DNA from: an uncultured Desulfatiglans sp.
GTDB lineage: Bacteria; Desulfobacterota; DSM-4660; Desulfatiglandales; Desulfatiglandaceae
NCBI GenBank assembly: GCA_900498135.1
Contig: LR026961.1
Span: 2,053,325 to 2,117,324 of the forward strand
Length of the DNA stretch: 64,000 nucleotides
Direction: 5' to 3'
The notes under the pieces were generated by a model. The model saw only the letters and a program-made list of their open reading frames with translations, made no database searches and was not told where the DNA came from. Shown one piece after another: positions 36,673 through 45,938 of this stretch. Numbering within the stretch: the first letter of the stretch is position 1; each line of letters opens with the position of its first letter. A program made the position numbers and the translations under genes.

Positions 36673-36850
36673 GTTCCGTCCTCCTTTCTCTCCCAAGGCA
36701 CGGCGGCACTCTCATCGGGCCGCGTGCAGTCCAATAAAGAACGTTTTCACAAGCAAGCGGGCAGGCAAACTTCTCCCCTTCCCCTTGTTCCCTGATATCC
36801 ATCCGGAGATGATTTTCCGGTACAACGCAGTTTCCAAACCGGAAGTGAGG

Positions 36851-36951
36851 ATGTTTTCTTCACACCCTTCGGGTGCTCAGTCCCACCGCTTTGCGGCGGG
36901 TTCCGGTTTCTTCACGCCCTTCGGATGCTCAGTCCCACTCCTGCGAACCGG
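36851..36951 (-). repeat. Hairpin module (type II), two tandem copies in reverse
   Basis: TTCACACCCTTCGGGTG, then CTCAGTCCCACCGC and GCGGCGGG form two short hairpins. A second, shorter copy (TTCACGCCCTTCGGATG, CTCAGTCCCAC) follows at 36911-36938. The same module in the other orientation is found at 50411, 53337 and 62363. It lies between the thiolase-fold gene and a type I repeat. Confidence 0.7.
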
Positions 36952-36988
36952 ATCGTCGCCATCCGGAAAAAACTCCCCTGTAGAACCC

Positions 36989-37125
36989 GGCTTCCAATCC
37001 GGGAATGAGGAGTTTGGGCCAATATCAAAGCGATCTGGCGTTTGCGCGGTGGCGAGTTGTGCGTTGCCACACAAACAGACGTGCGGATTGAGGCCGAGAC
37101 GGGCCGAAAAAACCATTTCCAGGTG
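36989..37125 (+). repeat. Palindromic intergenic repeat, copy B
   Basis: Starts GGCTTCCAATCCGGGAATGA, passes through GGGCCAATATCAA, CGTTTGCGCGGTGGCGA, GTTGCCACACAAACAGACG, CGGATTGAGGCCGAGACGG and ends AACCATTTCCAGG. This follows copy C (47555) segment by segment at lower identity. It abuts the stop codon of the XRE-cupin gene (37128) and could serve as its 3' end structure. Confidence 0.75.
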
Positions 37126-37127
37126 CA

Positions 37128-37670
37128 TTAAATCGTCCCTACCCACAGGGCGACGGCAGCGGCGCCGCTGGTGTTGGCGATGCGCTGACTGCCGCTGTCC
37201 GTCCAGAATTGAACAGAGTCCCCTTCGTAGAGCTGAAGGGTTTGGTCTCCATGCAGGAGTTCCAGCGACCCTTTCAGGATGCAGAGGACTTCCTGCCCGT
37301 TGCGGATGTTTTTCCTTGCCGGAATGGAGGCCTTGGGGTCGAGAATCAGGACGGCGCAGTCGATGACGGTGCGGTTTTCCGGCGCGAAAAAGCGCCTCGT
37401 GACGAAGCCGCTGTGCGGGAGTTCTTGCTCGTCCCACTGGTCTTTGCGGATGACGGTCAGCCTTTCCTGCTCTTCCACCTGGTTCAACAGATCGCCGGCG
37501 TTGACCCCCAACGCCCGGCACAGGCTGACGAGTGTATCGACGGAAGGGGAATGCACGCTGTTTTCGACCTGGCTCAGAAACCCCTCGGAGATGCCGGCTT
37601 TGTGGGCCAAGGCCTTGAGGGTCAGCTTCTGCTCTTTTCGATAGCGGCGGATCAGGGTGCCAAGGTTCAT
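37128..37670 (-). CDS. XRE-family transcription regulator with cupin domain
   Basis: 180 residues. Residues 5-62 are a helix-turn-helix of the XRE/Cro type (LIRRYRKEQKLTLKALAHKA, ISEGFLSQVENSVHSPSVDT). Residues 105-180 are a small cupin barrel (GQEVLCILKGSLELLHGDQ, YEGDSVQFWTDSGSQRI). Such regulators usually sense a small ligand through the cupin. The gene sits between the thiolase-fold/DUF35 pair and the acyl-CoA dehydrogenase and is divergent from the latter, so control of that acyl-CoA pathway is likely. Its own promoter carries a near-perfect palindrome over the -10 box, which fits autorepression. Confidence 0.88.
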   Translation of the reverse strand: MNLGTLIRRYRKEQKLTLKALAHKAGISEGFLSQVENSVHSPSVDTLVSLCRALGVNAGDLLNQVEEQERLTVIRKDQWDEQELPHSGFVTRRFFAPENRTVIDCAVLILDPKASIPARKNIRNGQEVLCILKGSLELLHGDQTLQLYEGDSVQFWTDSGSQRIANTSGAAAVALWVGTI

Positions 37671-37716
37671 AGAGTGCTTCCCGTCCCAACGACAAAAATA
37701 TTTTTAAAATACTTAA

Positions 37717-37751
37717 TATTTAGTATACTGAATAAAAGAGGGGGTTGTCAA
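37717..37751 (-). promoter_or_regulatory. Promoter and probable operator of the XRE-cupin gene
   Basis: On the minus strand TTGACA (37751-37746), an 18-base spacer and TATACT (37727-37722) make a near-consensus sigma-70 promoter about 50 bases before the gene. The 18-base palindrome TATTCAGTATACTAAATA (37734-37717) covers the -10 box; 16 of 18 positions are symmetric. This is where an autorepressing dimer would bind. Confidence 0.7.
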
Positions 37752-37930
37752 GGGAATTCATCAGGTCGAAACGCTTATGAAAGAACAATATTCTGGGTGC
37801 CCATGTCATTTTCCGGTTGGAGCAGGATTTGTTTTACAATATTTGGTTATTTTTCCAATAGAGGGCTAAAAGAAGAAAGGGGATTTCTTTAAATGTGTTT
37901 TGACATAGTTTAGCATAATCTTTTTTCTCA

Positions 37931-37959
37931 TTGACAACCATTGATAGCTATGTCTATAT
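37931..37959 (+). promoter_or_regulatory. Promoter of the acyl-CoA dehydrogenase gene
   Basis: TTGACA at 37931-37936, 17-base spacer, CTATAT at 37954-37959. The transcript would start near 37966 and have a leader of about 175 bases. The intergenic region 37671-38140 holds no gene. I see no second copy of the XRE palindrome here; a weaker dyad ATAGCTAT (37944-37951) lies in the spacer. Confidence 0.6.
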
Positions 37960-38140
37960 GATGCCCAGAATCAGTCCCCTTCTGAGGCTGAGGTGGTAGA
38001 CAGGTCGTTTGAATCCGCAGGCTGGAAGGCCGGGCGCTGCTGCGGGGGAAGACCGTCCAACTCCCGCGATGCCCTGTGTTGATTGGCGACAACGGGTGGT
38101 CGTCCCTCCGGAATGACCCCAATGACTGGAAGGAGGGCTT

Positions 38141-39292
38141 ATGGATTTCAGTCTTTCCATGGACCAGGAGATCCTGCGCAAGTCTGTCAGGGATTTTGCC
38201 GAAAAGGAGATCAAGCCGGTAGCGAGGGAACTGGACGAAAGGGAGGAGTTTTCCTACGAGACCATGTCCAAGATGGCCGAGATCGGACTCTTCGGGATGT
38301 TCGTCTCGGAAGAGTACGGCGGCCAGGGCATGGATTACCTCTCCTATATCATCGCCACCGAAGAGATGGCGCGCGTCGACGGCTCCCATGCGGCCACCGT
38401 GGCAGCCGGGAATTCGCTCGGGATCGGGCCGCTCTATTACTTCGGCAGCGAGGAGCAGAAGCGTAAACACCTCCCCCGGCTCTGTTCGGGCGAGGCCCTG
38501 TGGGGCTTCGGGCTGACGGAGCCGAATGCCGGTTCGGATGCAGGCAACTCTCGGACCAACGCGGTGCTCGACGGCGATTCGTGGGTCATCAACGGCAGCA
38601 AGATCTTCATCACCAATGCGTCGACCCGCATCAGCGCAGGCGCTACGGTCCTCTGCCGCACCGGCACCCGGGAAGACGGCCGGCCCGAGCTCTCCTGCAT
38701 CCTGGTGGAGCAGGGAACCCCGGGCTACGAGGCCCGCGAGATGCATAGGAAGCTCATGTGGCGCGCCTCCAACACGAGCGAGCTCTATTTCGACGACTGT
38801 CGGGTCCCTGAGGAGAACCGGCTGGGACCGCGCGGCCACGGCTTCTATCAAATGATGCAGACCCTCGACGGTGGGAGGCTTTCCATCGGGGCGATGGGGC
38901 TCGGGGGGGCGCAGGGCTGTTTCGAGATGGCCCTGAAATACAGCAAAGAAAGGGTTCAGTTCGGCAAACCGATTGCCAATTTCCAGGTCAATTCCTTCAA
39001 ACTGGCGGACATGGCTCTGGAGATCGAATGCGCACGGCTTCTGCTTTACAAGGCCTGCTGGCTAAGAGACAACAATCAGCCGTTTTCGAAACTGGCGGCG
39101 ATGGCGAAGCTGCATTGCTCCGAAGTCATGTACCGGGCTGCCAACCATGCCGTCCAGCTGCATGGGGGCTACGGGCTGATGAAAGAGTACGATATCGAAC
39201 GCTTTTATCGGGATCAGAAGCTCCTCGAGATCGGGGAGGGGACCTCGGAGGTTCAGCGGATCGTCATCGCGAGGCTGATCGGCGCCCTCTGA
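38141..39292 (+). CDS. Acyl-CoA dehydrogenase
   Basis: 383 residues, full family length. GAAGGAGGG lies 5 bases before the ATG. The FAD and substrate motifs are clear: FGLTEPNAGSDAG (about 123-135), FITNAS, RVQFGKPIANFQ, QLHGGYGLMKEYDIERFYRD. The catalytic base is the Glu of EGTSE near residue 367, at the place of Glu376 in medium-chain enzymes. It would oxidise an acyl-CoA to its 2,3-enoyl-CoA and give electrons to ETF. No etfAB genes are in view. The divergent XRE-cupin regulator and the thiolase-fold/DUF35 genes beyond suggest one catabolic unit. Chain length or ring specificity cannot be read; short- or branched-chain and aryl-alkyl substrates are all possible. Confidence 0.93.
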   Translation: MDFSLSMDQEILRKSVRDFAEKEIKPVARELDEREEFSYETMSKMAEIGLFGMFVSEEYGGQGMDYLSYIIATEEMARVDGSHAATVAAGNSLGIGPLYYFGSEEQKRKHLPRLCSGEALWGFGLTEPNAGSDAGNSRTNAVLDGDSWVINGSKIFITNASTRISAGATVLCRTGTREDGRPELSCILVEQGTPGYEAREMHRKLMWRASNTSELYFDDCRVPEENRLGPRGHGFYQMMQTLDGGRLSIGAMGLGGAQGCFEMALKYSKERVQFGKPIANFQVNSFKLADMALEIECARLLLYKACWLRDNNQPFSKLAAMAKLHCSEVMYRAANHAVQLHGGYGLMKEYDIERFYRDQKLLEIGEGTSEVQRIVIARLIGAL

Positions 39293-39557
39293 CGCGGCGC
39301 GTCCGGGAGATGCCGCCCGCACACGGGCAATCCTGTCGAATCGTGCGACGGCTTTAAGGGGTCAGCCTTCCGGATCGGTGCGGGGCGCAGACCTCTGAGA
39401 AAACCGGGTGTCCAAGCCTTTGCGGGGGAAGCGCGGTGCGCTTCCGGCTGGTTTGGGCGGCCTGCAGGGCGGGGAGCGGCGGCGCCGAGGGTCCGGAAGA
39501 GATCGGTTCCAGTTGGAAGCGGCAAGGCCACCGGCCGGACGAACATTAAAAGACACC

Positions 39558-41378
39558 ATGCTGAATCTTATTTTGGGAAAGGAGATCGCCGGGTACGTTC
39601 GCCGGCATAGGGGCCTTGTTTTCTGCGCCCTGGTTTTGACGGCGGTCTCGGCCGTGTTCGTGATCGTGCCGGCCTACCTCCTTCAGCCTTTCGTCGACGA
39701 AGGGATGAAGAGCGGAACCGATCCGGTCTCGTGGAAGATCCCCTGGATCAGCTTCGAGGGCGGGTCTTGGACCGACTGGCGGAAGACCGAAAAGGTCCTC
39801 GTCGACGGCGTCTCGCCCAATCACCTTCTGGTAATATTGACCCTGGTCGCGTTCGCGGCCGTCTTTTTCAAGTCCATCACCACCTACTTGAGCGGATTGG
39901 CCGCCGCCGCCTTTTCGAACCGGGCGGTGCGTTCTCTCCGGATCGACCTCTTCGAAAAATTCGTCAGCCTGCCCCTGAGCTTTTACAACAAGCGCAAGTC
40001 CGGGGAGCTGATCGCGCGCTCGACCGCCGATCTCACGGTCATGCAGCAGCTGGTCTCGGACATCCTTCTCGGTCTGATCGAGCACCCCATCACGGCCCTG
40101 GTCTTCCTCGGGTATCTCCTCTTCATGAACTACAAGCTCACGCTCCTGGTCTTCGTCGTGGGGCCGGTGATCGTGGGCTTGGTCAGGATGTTCGGGCGCA
40201 AGGTCAAGAAGCACTCCGGCCGGGTCCAGGACGCCACCGCCGAGGTGACCGCCGTCTACCAGGAAAGCCTTGGATGCATGAAGGTGATCCAGGGGTTCTT
40301 CAGAGGAGGGGATGAGACCGACAAGTTCCGACGCCAGGCCGAAGAACTCTACCGCAAGGTGATGCGATGGAACCGCTGGCACCTCGGGCTCGGTCCGATG
40401 ATGGATTCGGTGGTCTTCCTGATCCTGCCCGGGGTTCTGATCGCGGGCAAGATTTACTTCGACCACTCCCTCGGCGAGTTGATGTCCATGGTCTATGCCT
40501 TTTCCCGGGTCTACAGCCCGGTGAAGCGTCTGGCCCTGGTCAGCAACAATCTCCGGACCCTGCAGGGGGCGACGGCGCGCGTCTTCACGATCCTCGAGAC
40601 CGTTCCCGAGATCCAGGACCGGCCCGGGGCGCGGGAACTTCCGCGGCACAAAGAGGCCATCCGATTCGAGGAGGTGCGGTTCGGCTACGATCCGGAGGAG
40701 ATGATCCTGAAGGACCTCAGCTTCGAGGTCAGGGCCGGGGAGATGGTGGCCTTCGTGGGGTCGACGGGCGCCGGCAAGAGCACGCTTCTCGATCTGGTCC
40801 CGCGGTTCTACGATGTGTCCGGGGGGCGCATCACCATCGACGGCTGGGATATCCGCGAGGTGACGCTCGAATCGCTCCGCCGGCAGATCGGGATCGTCAA
40901 CCAGGAAACGCTGCTTTTCCACGACACCATCGCCAACAACATCCGCTTCGGCCGTCCGGATGCACCGGAGGAGGCCATGATCGCGGCGGCCAGGGATGCC
41001 AATGCTCACGAGTTCATCCTGGCGCAGCCGAAAGGGTACGAGACGGTCATCGGCGACCGGGGAACCCTGCTTTCCGGCGGCCAGCGGCAGCGCATCGCGA
41101 TCGCCCGGGCGATCCTGGTCGATCCCGCTATTCTGATCCTGGACGAGGCGGCTTCGGCGCTGGATGCGGAGAGCGAGCGAATGGTGCAGCAGGCGATCGA
41201 CAACCTGCGGGGGACCCGGACGATCCTCGTCGTGGCCCACCGTTTGAGCACCATCCGGAAGGCGGACCGGATCTACGTCATGGAGGGCGGGCGGATTATC
41301 GAGTCCGGCTCGCGGGAGGACCTGATGGCCCGGAAGGGCCGCTTCAGCCAGCTCCACGACATGCAGTTCATCGAGTGA
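39558..41378 (+). CDS. msbA: MsbA-like ABC exporter (lipid A flippase)
   Basis: 606 residues from the ATG at 39558; the frame is open upstream to 39408, but the conserved start and the first membrane helix come after 39558. Six transmembrane helices span residues 15-310 (SGELIARSTADLTVMQQLVS is the typical MsbA coupling region). The nucleotide-binding domain has Walker A GSTGAGKST (about 401-409), signature LSGGQRQRIAIARA (about 504), Walker B ILILDEAAS and the H-loop VAHRLST. Compared with E. coli MsbA it has an insertion after the first helix (SGTDPVSWKIPW). It flips the lipid A core to the periplasmic leaflet before LptF/LptG-mediated extraction. The 3' end overlaps the convergent RNase Z-like gene by 11 bases. 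Confidence 0.88.
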   Translation: MLNLILGKEIAGYVRRHRGLVFCALVLTAVSAVFVIVPAYLLQPFVDEGMKSGTDPVSWKIPWISFEGGSWTDWRKTEKVLVDGVSPNHLLVILTLVAFAAVFFKSITTYLSGLAAAAFSNRAVRSLRIDLFEKFVSLPLSFYNKRKSGELIARSTADLTVMQQLVSDILLGLIEHPITALVFLGYLLFMNYKLTLLVFVVGPVIVGLVRMFGRKVKKHSGRVQDATAEVTAVYQESLGCMKVIQGFFRGGDETDKFRRQAEELYRKVMRWNRWHLGLGPMMDSVVFLILPGVLIAGKIYFDHSLGELMSMVYAFSRVYSPVKRLALVSNNLRTLQGATARVFTILETVPEIQDRPGARELPRHKEAIRFEEVRFGYDPEEMILKDLSFEVRAGEMVAFVGSTGAGKSTLLDLVPRFYDVSGGRITIDGWDIREVTLESLRRQIGIVNQETLLFHDTIANNIRFGRPDAPEEAMIAAARDANAHEFILAQPKGYETVIGDRGTLLSGGQRQRIAIARAILVDPAILILDEAASALDAESERMVQQAIDNLRGTRTILVVAHRLSTIRKADRIYVMEGGRIIESGSREDLMARKGRFSQLHDMQFIE

Positions 41379-42444
41379 CGGAGGTCCCTGCGGGGGCTTC
41401 TGCGTTTGTTGCCTTCTCCTGGTTGATGGAGAGGCTGTCGTCGTGAAAGGCGGCCTGGGCCTCGTCGAGCAGCTCGGTTTCGCGCCCGGCGTAGCGGTGG
41501 GAGAAGTGAAACAGCTGGAGGCTTTTCGCACCGGCCTTCCTCGCCAAAGCCCCGGCCTCCCGCGCTGTCAGGTGGAACGTCTTGTGGGCGATGGAAAGGT
41601 CCTCGTAGAGAAAGGCCCCCTCGATGAAGAGGATGTCGGCATCGGCTGCCAGTGCGGTGATGCGGGAGGCGTTCTCTCGGGAGCCTGCGGCGTCCGTTAC
41701 GTAGGCGATCTTCATTCCCCGACCGGTTCGTGCAATTTTTTGGGACAGCTCACCGATCGGAAAGATCTCTTCTCCCCTTCCCCCCTGCTGATTTTTCCAC
41801 ATGATCCGAAAGGGTTCGCCCGGGTCCGGGCGCTCCTGAATCCTTGTCTTGAACCGGGTGAGCCAGGGGCCGACCGGGAGCCCCAGCGCTTCGACGCCTT
41901 CCTTGATGATCTGCACCTTCAACCGCTCTTCCATCGCAAAGGCGAGGCAGGGGATCCTGTGGTCGAGAACAGCGGCGGAGACCGTGAAAGCGGGCTCCAC
42001 GAGGATCGCGCCGTCTGCGGCTGTGGTCTGCTGCGGGCCGGACATGCGGAAGGCGTTCCGGGAGGAGAAGGTGGTAATGCGCATTTCGCCGGGGTGGATC
42101 TCGTGGACCTCGAAGGCGAGGACGTGCGGGTAGGTGTGAATCAGGTTCCAATGGTAGCCCGCCAGTTTGCCGGCGACATGGCGGCTGAAATCCGGCGGCC
42201 CATAGAGGTGCAGGGTCCTTTCACGGCCGAGCAGGACGCGGAGAAGCGCGTCGAATCCGATGAAGTGGTCGACGTGCGCATGGCTGACGAAGACATGACT
42301 CACCTTGAGGAGGTCGCGAGGCGAGAGGCGTCCGAGATCGCCGAGGTCGAAAAGAAGGGCTCTTCGCTTGAACCGGAAGGAAACGAAGAGCCCCGGGTCC
42401 TCCGTCGGCGGGTTGATGAGCCGTGGTAGAAAGGATGGTTTCAT
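41368..42444 (-). CDS. Ribonuclease Z-like metallo-beta-lactamase hydrolase
   Basis: 358 residues. The metal motif HAHVDH is at residues 55-60, after LLFDLGDLGRLSPRDLLKVS; further metal ligands appear in AYVTDA and the C-terminal FHFSHRYAG. Length and order fit the RNase Z/ElaC group, which trims the 3' end of tRNA precursors, but the metal motif reads SHAHVDHFIGFD instead of the usual THLHGDHIFGLPG. It may be a distinct subgroup with another phosphodiester substrate. The start lacks a clear Shine-Dalgarno. Its 3' end overlaps the msbA-like gene on the other strand by 11 bases. Confidence 0.75.
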   Translation of the reverse strand: MKPSFLPRLINPPTEDPGLFVSFRFKRRALLFDLGDLGRLSPRDLLKVSHVFVSHAHVDHFIGFDALLRVLLGRERTLHLYGPPDFSRHVAGKLAGYHWNLIHTYPHVLAFEVHEIHPGEMRITTFSSRNAFRMSGPQQTTAADGAILVEPAFTVSAAVLDHRIPCLAFAMEERLKVQIIKEGVEALGLPVGPWLTRFKTRIQERPDPGEPFRIMWKNQQGGRGEEIFPIGELSQKIARTGRGMKIAYVTDAAGSRENASRITALAADADILFIEGAFLYEDLSIAHKTFHLTAREAGALARKAGAKSLQLFHFSHRYAGRETELLDEAQAAFHDDSLSINQEKATNAEAPAGTSVTR

Positions 42445-42657
42445 CGAAAGGAGGCCCGGACATCCCTTCCCTTTTCGGTGGAGGGGCGTCCGGGCGCTGC
42501 GGATTCAGCAGGCTGTTGGAAATTGTCCATCTGCTTCGGTTTGCGGATTTCCCGTTCCTGTAGCATACCTCCCTGCACCGCGTTTCTCGGGACTTTAAAG
42601 CTCCGTCATCTTACGATTTCTCCCCGGACTGCCAATTATCCACTTTTCAACACGCTG

Positions 42658-45240
42658 TCAATGGAAAGCGATTTGACCGTCCTGCAGATCGACAGTGACG
42701 TGGTCTCCTTCCTTGACCGACCCTTCCAGGATTTTGACGGCCAGGGGGTCCTGGATCAGATGCTGGATCGTCCGTTTCAGGGGGCGTGCGCCGTAGACAG
42801 GGTCGAACCCGGAGCGGGCGATGAAGGCCTTGGCCGCATCGGTCAGCGAGAGGGTGATCTTGCTCGCCGTCAGTCGTTTGGCCAGCAGGTTCACCTGGAT
42901 TTCGACGATCTTCTTGATTTCCTCGGTGCCGAGGGCATTGAAGATCACGATCTCGTCGATCCGGTTCAGGAACTCCGGCTTGAAGGTGGCCCGCAGGGCC
43001 TCCATGACTCGCTTTTCGGCCTCTTCGGGGTCCCGGCCGCCGAGCTCCTGGATCCACTGGCTTCCGACGTTGCTGGTCATGATCAGCACCGTGTTCTTGA
43101 AGTCGACGGTGCGCCCCTTGCCGTCCGTCATCCGGCCGTCGTCGAGGATCTGCAGCAGGACATTGAAGACGTCCGGGTGGGCCTTTTCGATCTCGTCGAA
43201 GAGAATGACCGAATAAGGGTGCCGGCGGATCGCCTCGGTCAGGTAGCCCCCTTCCTCATAACCGACGTAGCCCGGAGGGGCCCCGATCAGGCGGGCCACC
43301 GAGTGCTTCTCCATGTATTCGGACATGTCGATCCGGACCATGTACTGCTCGTCGTCGAAGAGGAACTCGGCCAGCGCCCGGGCGAGTTCGGTCTTCCCGA
43401 CGCCCGTCGGGCCCATGAAGATGAACGATCCCACTGGTCGGTTGGGGTCCTGGAGCCCGGATCTGGCCCTCCTGACTGCATTGGACACGGCGATTATGCC
43501 CTTTTGCTGGCCTATGACGCGATGGGAAAGCCTCTCCTCCATTTTGAGGAGTTTTTCCTTTTCACCCTCCATCATCCTGGCAACCGGTATTCCGGTCCAT
43601 TTGGCCACCACCTCGGCGATGTCCTCGCTGTCGACCTCTTCCTTGAGCATCTTCTGTCCGGTTTGCAGTTCCTCCAGCTTCCGGTTTTCCTCGGCAAGCT
43701 GCCGCTCGAGTTCGATCAGGGTGCCGTAGCGGAGCTCCGCCGCCTTGGTCAGGTCGCCCTGCCGCTCGGCAAGCTGGGCCTCCGAGCGCGTGGTCTCCAG
43801 CTTTTCCTTGATGGCGCGGATGTTGGCGATCGCCTTCTTCTCCTGCTTCCAGTGGGCGATCATGTCCTCCGTCTCGCCCTTGAGGGCGGCCAGTTCCTGT
43901 TCGAGCTTTTCCAGCCGGTCCCTGGAGGCCGTGTCCTTTTCCTTCTTGAGGGCCTCCCGCTCGATCTCGAGCTGGGTGATCCGGCGCTGGATGTCGTCGA
44001 TCTCGGCCGGCATGCTGTCGATCTCGATCCTCAGGCGCGAGGTGGCCTCGTCGATCAGATCGATGGCCTTGTCCGGCAGGAACCGGTCCGTGATGTAGCG
44101 ATGGCTGAGGGTGGCGGCCGCCACCAGTGCCGAGTCCTTGATCCGCACGCCGTGGTGGACCTCGTATTTCTCCTTCAGGCCGCGCAGGATCGAGATCGTG
44201 TCCTCGACGCTCGGCTCCTCCACCATGACGGGCTGGAAGCGCCGCTCGAGCGCGGCGTCCTTCTCGATGTACTTGCGGTATTCCTTGATGGTGGTGGCGC
44301 CGATGCAATGGAGTTCGCCTCGGGCCAGCGCCGGCTTGAGCATGTTGGAGGCGTCGACGGCGCCTTCGGCGGCGCCCGCGCCGACCATGGTGTGCATCTC
44401 GTCGATGAAAAGGATGATCTCGCCGTGGCTGTCGGTGACCTCCTTCAGCACGGCCTTCAGCCGGTCTTCGAACTCGCCGCGGTATTTGGCACCGGCGATG
44501 AGGGCGCCCATGTCGAGCGCCACGACGCGTTTGTCCTTGAGGGTCTCGGGGACGTCGCCCTGAATGATCCGCTGGGCGAGGCCTTCGACGATGGCGGTCT
44601 TGCCGACGCCTGGTTCGCCGATCAGGACGGGATTGTTCTTCGTGCGGCGGGAGAGGACCTGAACGACGCGGCGGATCTCGTCGTCCCGTCCGATCACCGG
44701 GTCGAGGGTCCCTTTGGCTGCAATTGCGGTCAGGTCCCGGCTGAAACGCTCGAGGGCCTGATACTTGTCCTCCGGGTTCTGGTCCGTGATGCGCTGCCCG
44801 CCCCGGATGTCCACGAGGGATTTGAGGATGGCGTCCCGGATGACGCCCGACCGGGCGAGGATCCGGGCTGCCTCCCCCTGGGATTCTTCAGCGATGGCCA
44901 GAAGCAGGTGCTCGAGGCTGACGAACTCGTCCTTCATCTGCTCGGCTTCGTTGAAGGCTTTGTCCAGGACGGCCTTGGTCCTGGGGGATATGTAGGCCTG
45001 GCCATAGCCGCCGCCGGACACCTTCGGCATTTTGTTCAGGGCCTCTTCGAGGGCCTGGGCGAGCTGCTGCTGATCCGCGCCGATCTTGGCCAGGAGCGGC
45101 GGCACGACGCCTTCCTTCTGTTCGAGGATCGCCCGGGCAAGGTGCTCCGGTTCGATCTGTTGATGTCCGAAACGCTCGGCAAACTGCTGGGCGGCCTGAA
45201 TGACTTCCTGTCCCTTCAGGGTAAATTTATCGAAACGCAT
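42658..45240 (-). CDS. clpB: ATP-dependent disaggregase ClpB
   Basis: 860 residues, full length. It has the N-domain ([20 protein letters not shown]), NBD1 with Walker A GEPGVGKT near 200, a long middle coiled-coil domain (about 400-525), and NBD2 with Walker [10 protein letters not shown] and the sensor region [11 protein letters not shown]. It works with DnaK to pull apart protein aggregates under stress. AGGAGG lies 10 bases before the ATG. The complement strand is open for 928 codons across this gene, a by-product of biased third positions and not a second gene. No heat-shock sigma-32 box or CIRCE element is visible upstream, only a sigma-70-like promoter. Confidence 0.97.
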   Translation of the reverse strand: MRFDKFTLKGQEVIQAAQQFAERFGHQQIEPEHLARAILEQKEGVVPPLLAKIGADQQQLAQALEEALNKMPKVSGGGYGQAYISPRTKAVLDKAFNEAEQMKDEFVSLEHLLLAIAEESQGEAARILARSGVIRDAILKSLVDIRGGQRITDQNPEDKYQALERFSRDLTAIAAKGTLDPVIGRDDEIRRVVQVLSRRTKNNPVLIGEPGVGKTAIVEGLAQRIIQGDVPETLKDKRVVALDMGALIAGAKYRGEFEDRLKAVLKEVTDSHGEIILFIDEMHTMVGAGAAEGAVDASNMLKPALARGELHCIGATTIKEYRKYIEKDAALERRFQPVMVEEPSVEDTISILRGLKEKYEVHHGVRIKDSALVAAATLSHRYITDRFLPDKAIDLIDEATSRLRIEIDSMPAEIDDIQRRITQLEIEREALKKEKDTASRDRLEKLEQELAALKGETEDMIAHWKQEKKAIANIRAIKEKLETTRSEAQLAERQGDLTKAAELRYGTLIELERQLAEENRKLEELQTGQKMLKEEVDSEDIAEVVAKWTGIPVARMMEGEKEKLLKMEERLSHRVIGQQKGIIAVSNAVRRARSGLQDPNRPVGSFIFMGPTGVGKTELARALAEFLFDDEQYMVRIDMSEYMEKHSVARLIGAPPGYVGYEEGGYLTEAIRRHPYSVILFDEIEKAHPDVFNVLLQILDDGRMTDGKGRTVDFKNTVLIMTSNVGSQWIQELGGRDPEEAEKRVMEALRATFKPEFLNRIDEIVIFNALGTEEIKKIVEIQVNLLAKRLTASKITLSLTDAAKAFIARSGFDPVYGARPLKRTIQHLIQDPLAVKILEGSVKEGDHVTVDLQDGQIAFH

Positions 45241-45308
45241 AGATCCGATTCCTCCTGGGAGTGATTCGAAATGGGAAGCGTTATTAGCTTACGCTCAATT
45301 CACTTTAA

Positions 45309-45337
45309 AAAGTAGGAACGATCGGCTCATAAGTCAA
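45309..45337 (-). promoter_or_regulatory. Candidate promoter of clpB
   Basis: On the minus strand TTGACT (45337-45332), 17-base spacer, TACTTT (45314-45309), about 70 bases before the clpB start. The match is fair, not strong. Confidence 0.4.
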
Positions 45338-45350
45338 TAAACTTCCGGGA

Positions 45351-45938
45351 TCAGGATTCCTCTTCGAAGGCCTGTACCTGATAGGTCAGGACCTCCAGGT
45401 CTCCTTTGCGCCAGGCCTCCGCGTCCAGGCCGGCCTTGAGACACAGGTGGGCCAGGAACTCCTCCTTCCGCGGCAACTGCTCCCAGACTTGGGGAAGGAA
45501 GGTCGCCTGGTGGTATCCTTTTTTGATGATGAGCCCGTCCACGCCGGGCCGCAGTTTGGCGAGGAGCTCAGCGGCATCGGCGTAGGCCATGAGCTGGGGC
45601 TCGGTCAGGATGCTGACCTCGATGGCGATCCGGTCGACTTCATCGGCCGAGAGCGGGCGGAACCGCGGGTCTCGGAAGGCGGCGCTGAGGGCGTTTTCAC
45701 GGACGCTTTCGATCAGCGGCGCCTGGGCGGCGATATGTCCGATGCAGCCCCTCAGCTGCCCGTCCCGGGTGAGCGTAACGAATGTCCCTCGCCGCTCCCG
45801 AAAGACGCCGGTGTCCGGACGTCCGCCGGTCGAGCCGGGCTCCACCGGGGTCTTGCGCAGGGCCTTTTCGATCGTTTTGCGGGCGACATCGATCAGATAA
45901 CGCCCCTGTTCGGGGGTGAGTCGATCCTCGCGTTCCAT
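45351..45938 (-). CDS. AMMECR1-domain protein (AmmeMemoRadiSam system protein A)
   Basis: 195 residues covering one AMMECR1 domain. The hallmark LRGCIG is at residues 62-67, with GTFVTLTRDG before it and ENALSAAFRDPRFRPLS after it. KKGYHQATFLPQVWEQLP is the usual C-terminal signature. In many bacteria the gene sits with a MEMO-domain gene and a radical-SAM gene (AmmeMemoRadiSam), but neither is in this window. The reaction is not established; the conserved cysteine in the motif is thought to be catalytic. The ATG follows AAAGGA at 9 bases. It lies upstream of clpB on the same strand, with 110 bases between. Confidence 0.9.
   Translation of the reverse strand: MEREDRLTPEQGRYLIDVARKTIEKALRKTPVEPGSTGGRPDTGVFRERRGTFVTLTRDGQLRGCIGHIAAQAPLIESVRENALSAAFRDPRFRPLSADEVDRIAIEVSILTEPQLMAYADAAELLAKLRPGVDGLIIKKGYHQATFLPQVWEQLPRKEEFLAHLCLKAGLDAEAWRKGDLEVLTYQVQAFEEES

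Noticed and set aside
35074-36795. 573-codon open frame opposite the thiolase-fold and DUF35 genes
   Set aside because: It spans two real genes and their ribosome site; composition is that of a shadow frame.
36851-37125. Possible CRISPR array
   Set aside because: Repeats here are few, of unequal length and spacing, and scattered through the window; no regular spacers and no cas genes.
39546-41531. 661-codon open frame opposite the msbA-like gene
   Set aside because: The plus strand has a complete ABC exporter; the minus-strand translation is low-complexity (Asp/His/Arg-rich) without motifs.
42478-45264. 928-codon open frame opposite clpB
   Set aside because: It is the exact shadow of a full-length ClpB with all motifs. 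Third-position GC bias keeps the opposite strand free of stops.
45241-45350. Heat-shock control (sigma-32 box or CIRCE) upstream of clpB
   Set aside because: I looked for TTAGCACTC-type inverted repeats and CTTGAAA/CCCCAT boxes and saw none; only a modest sigma-70-like pair is present.
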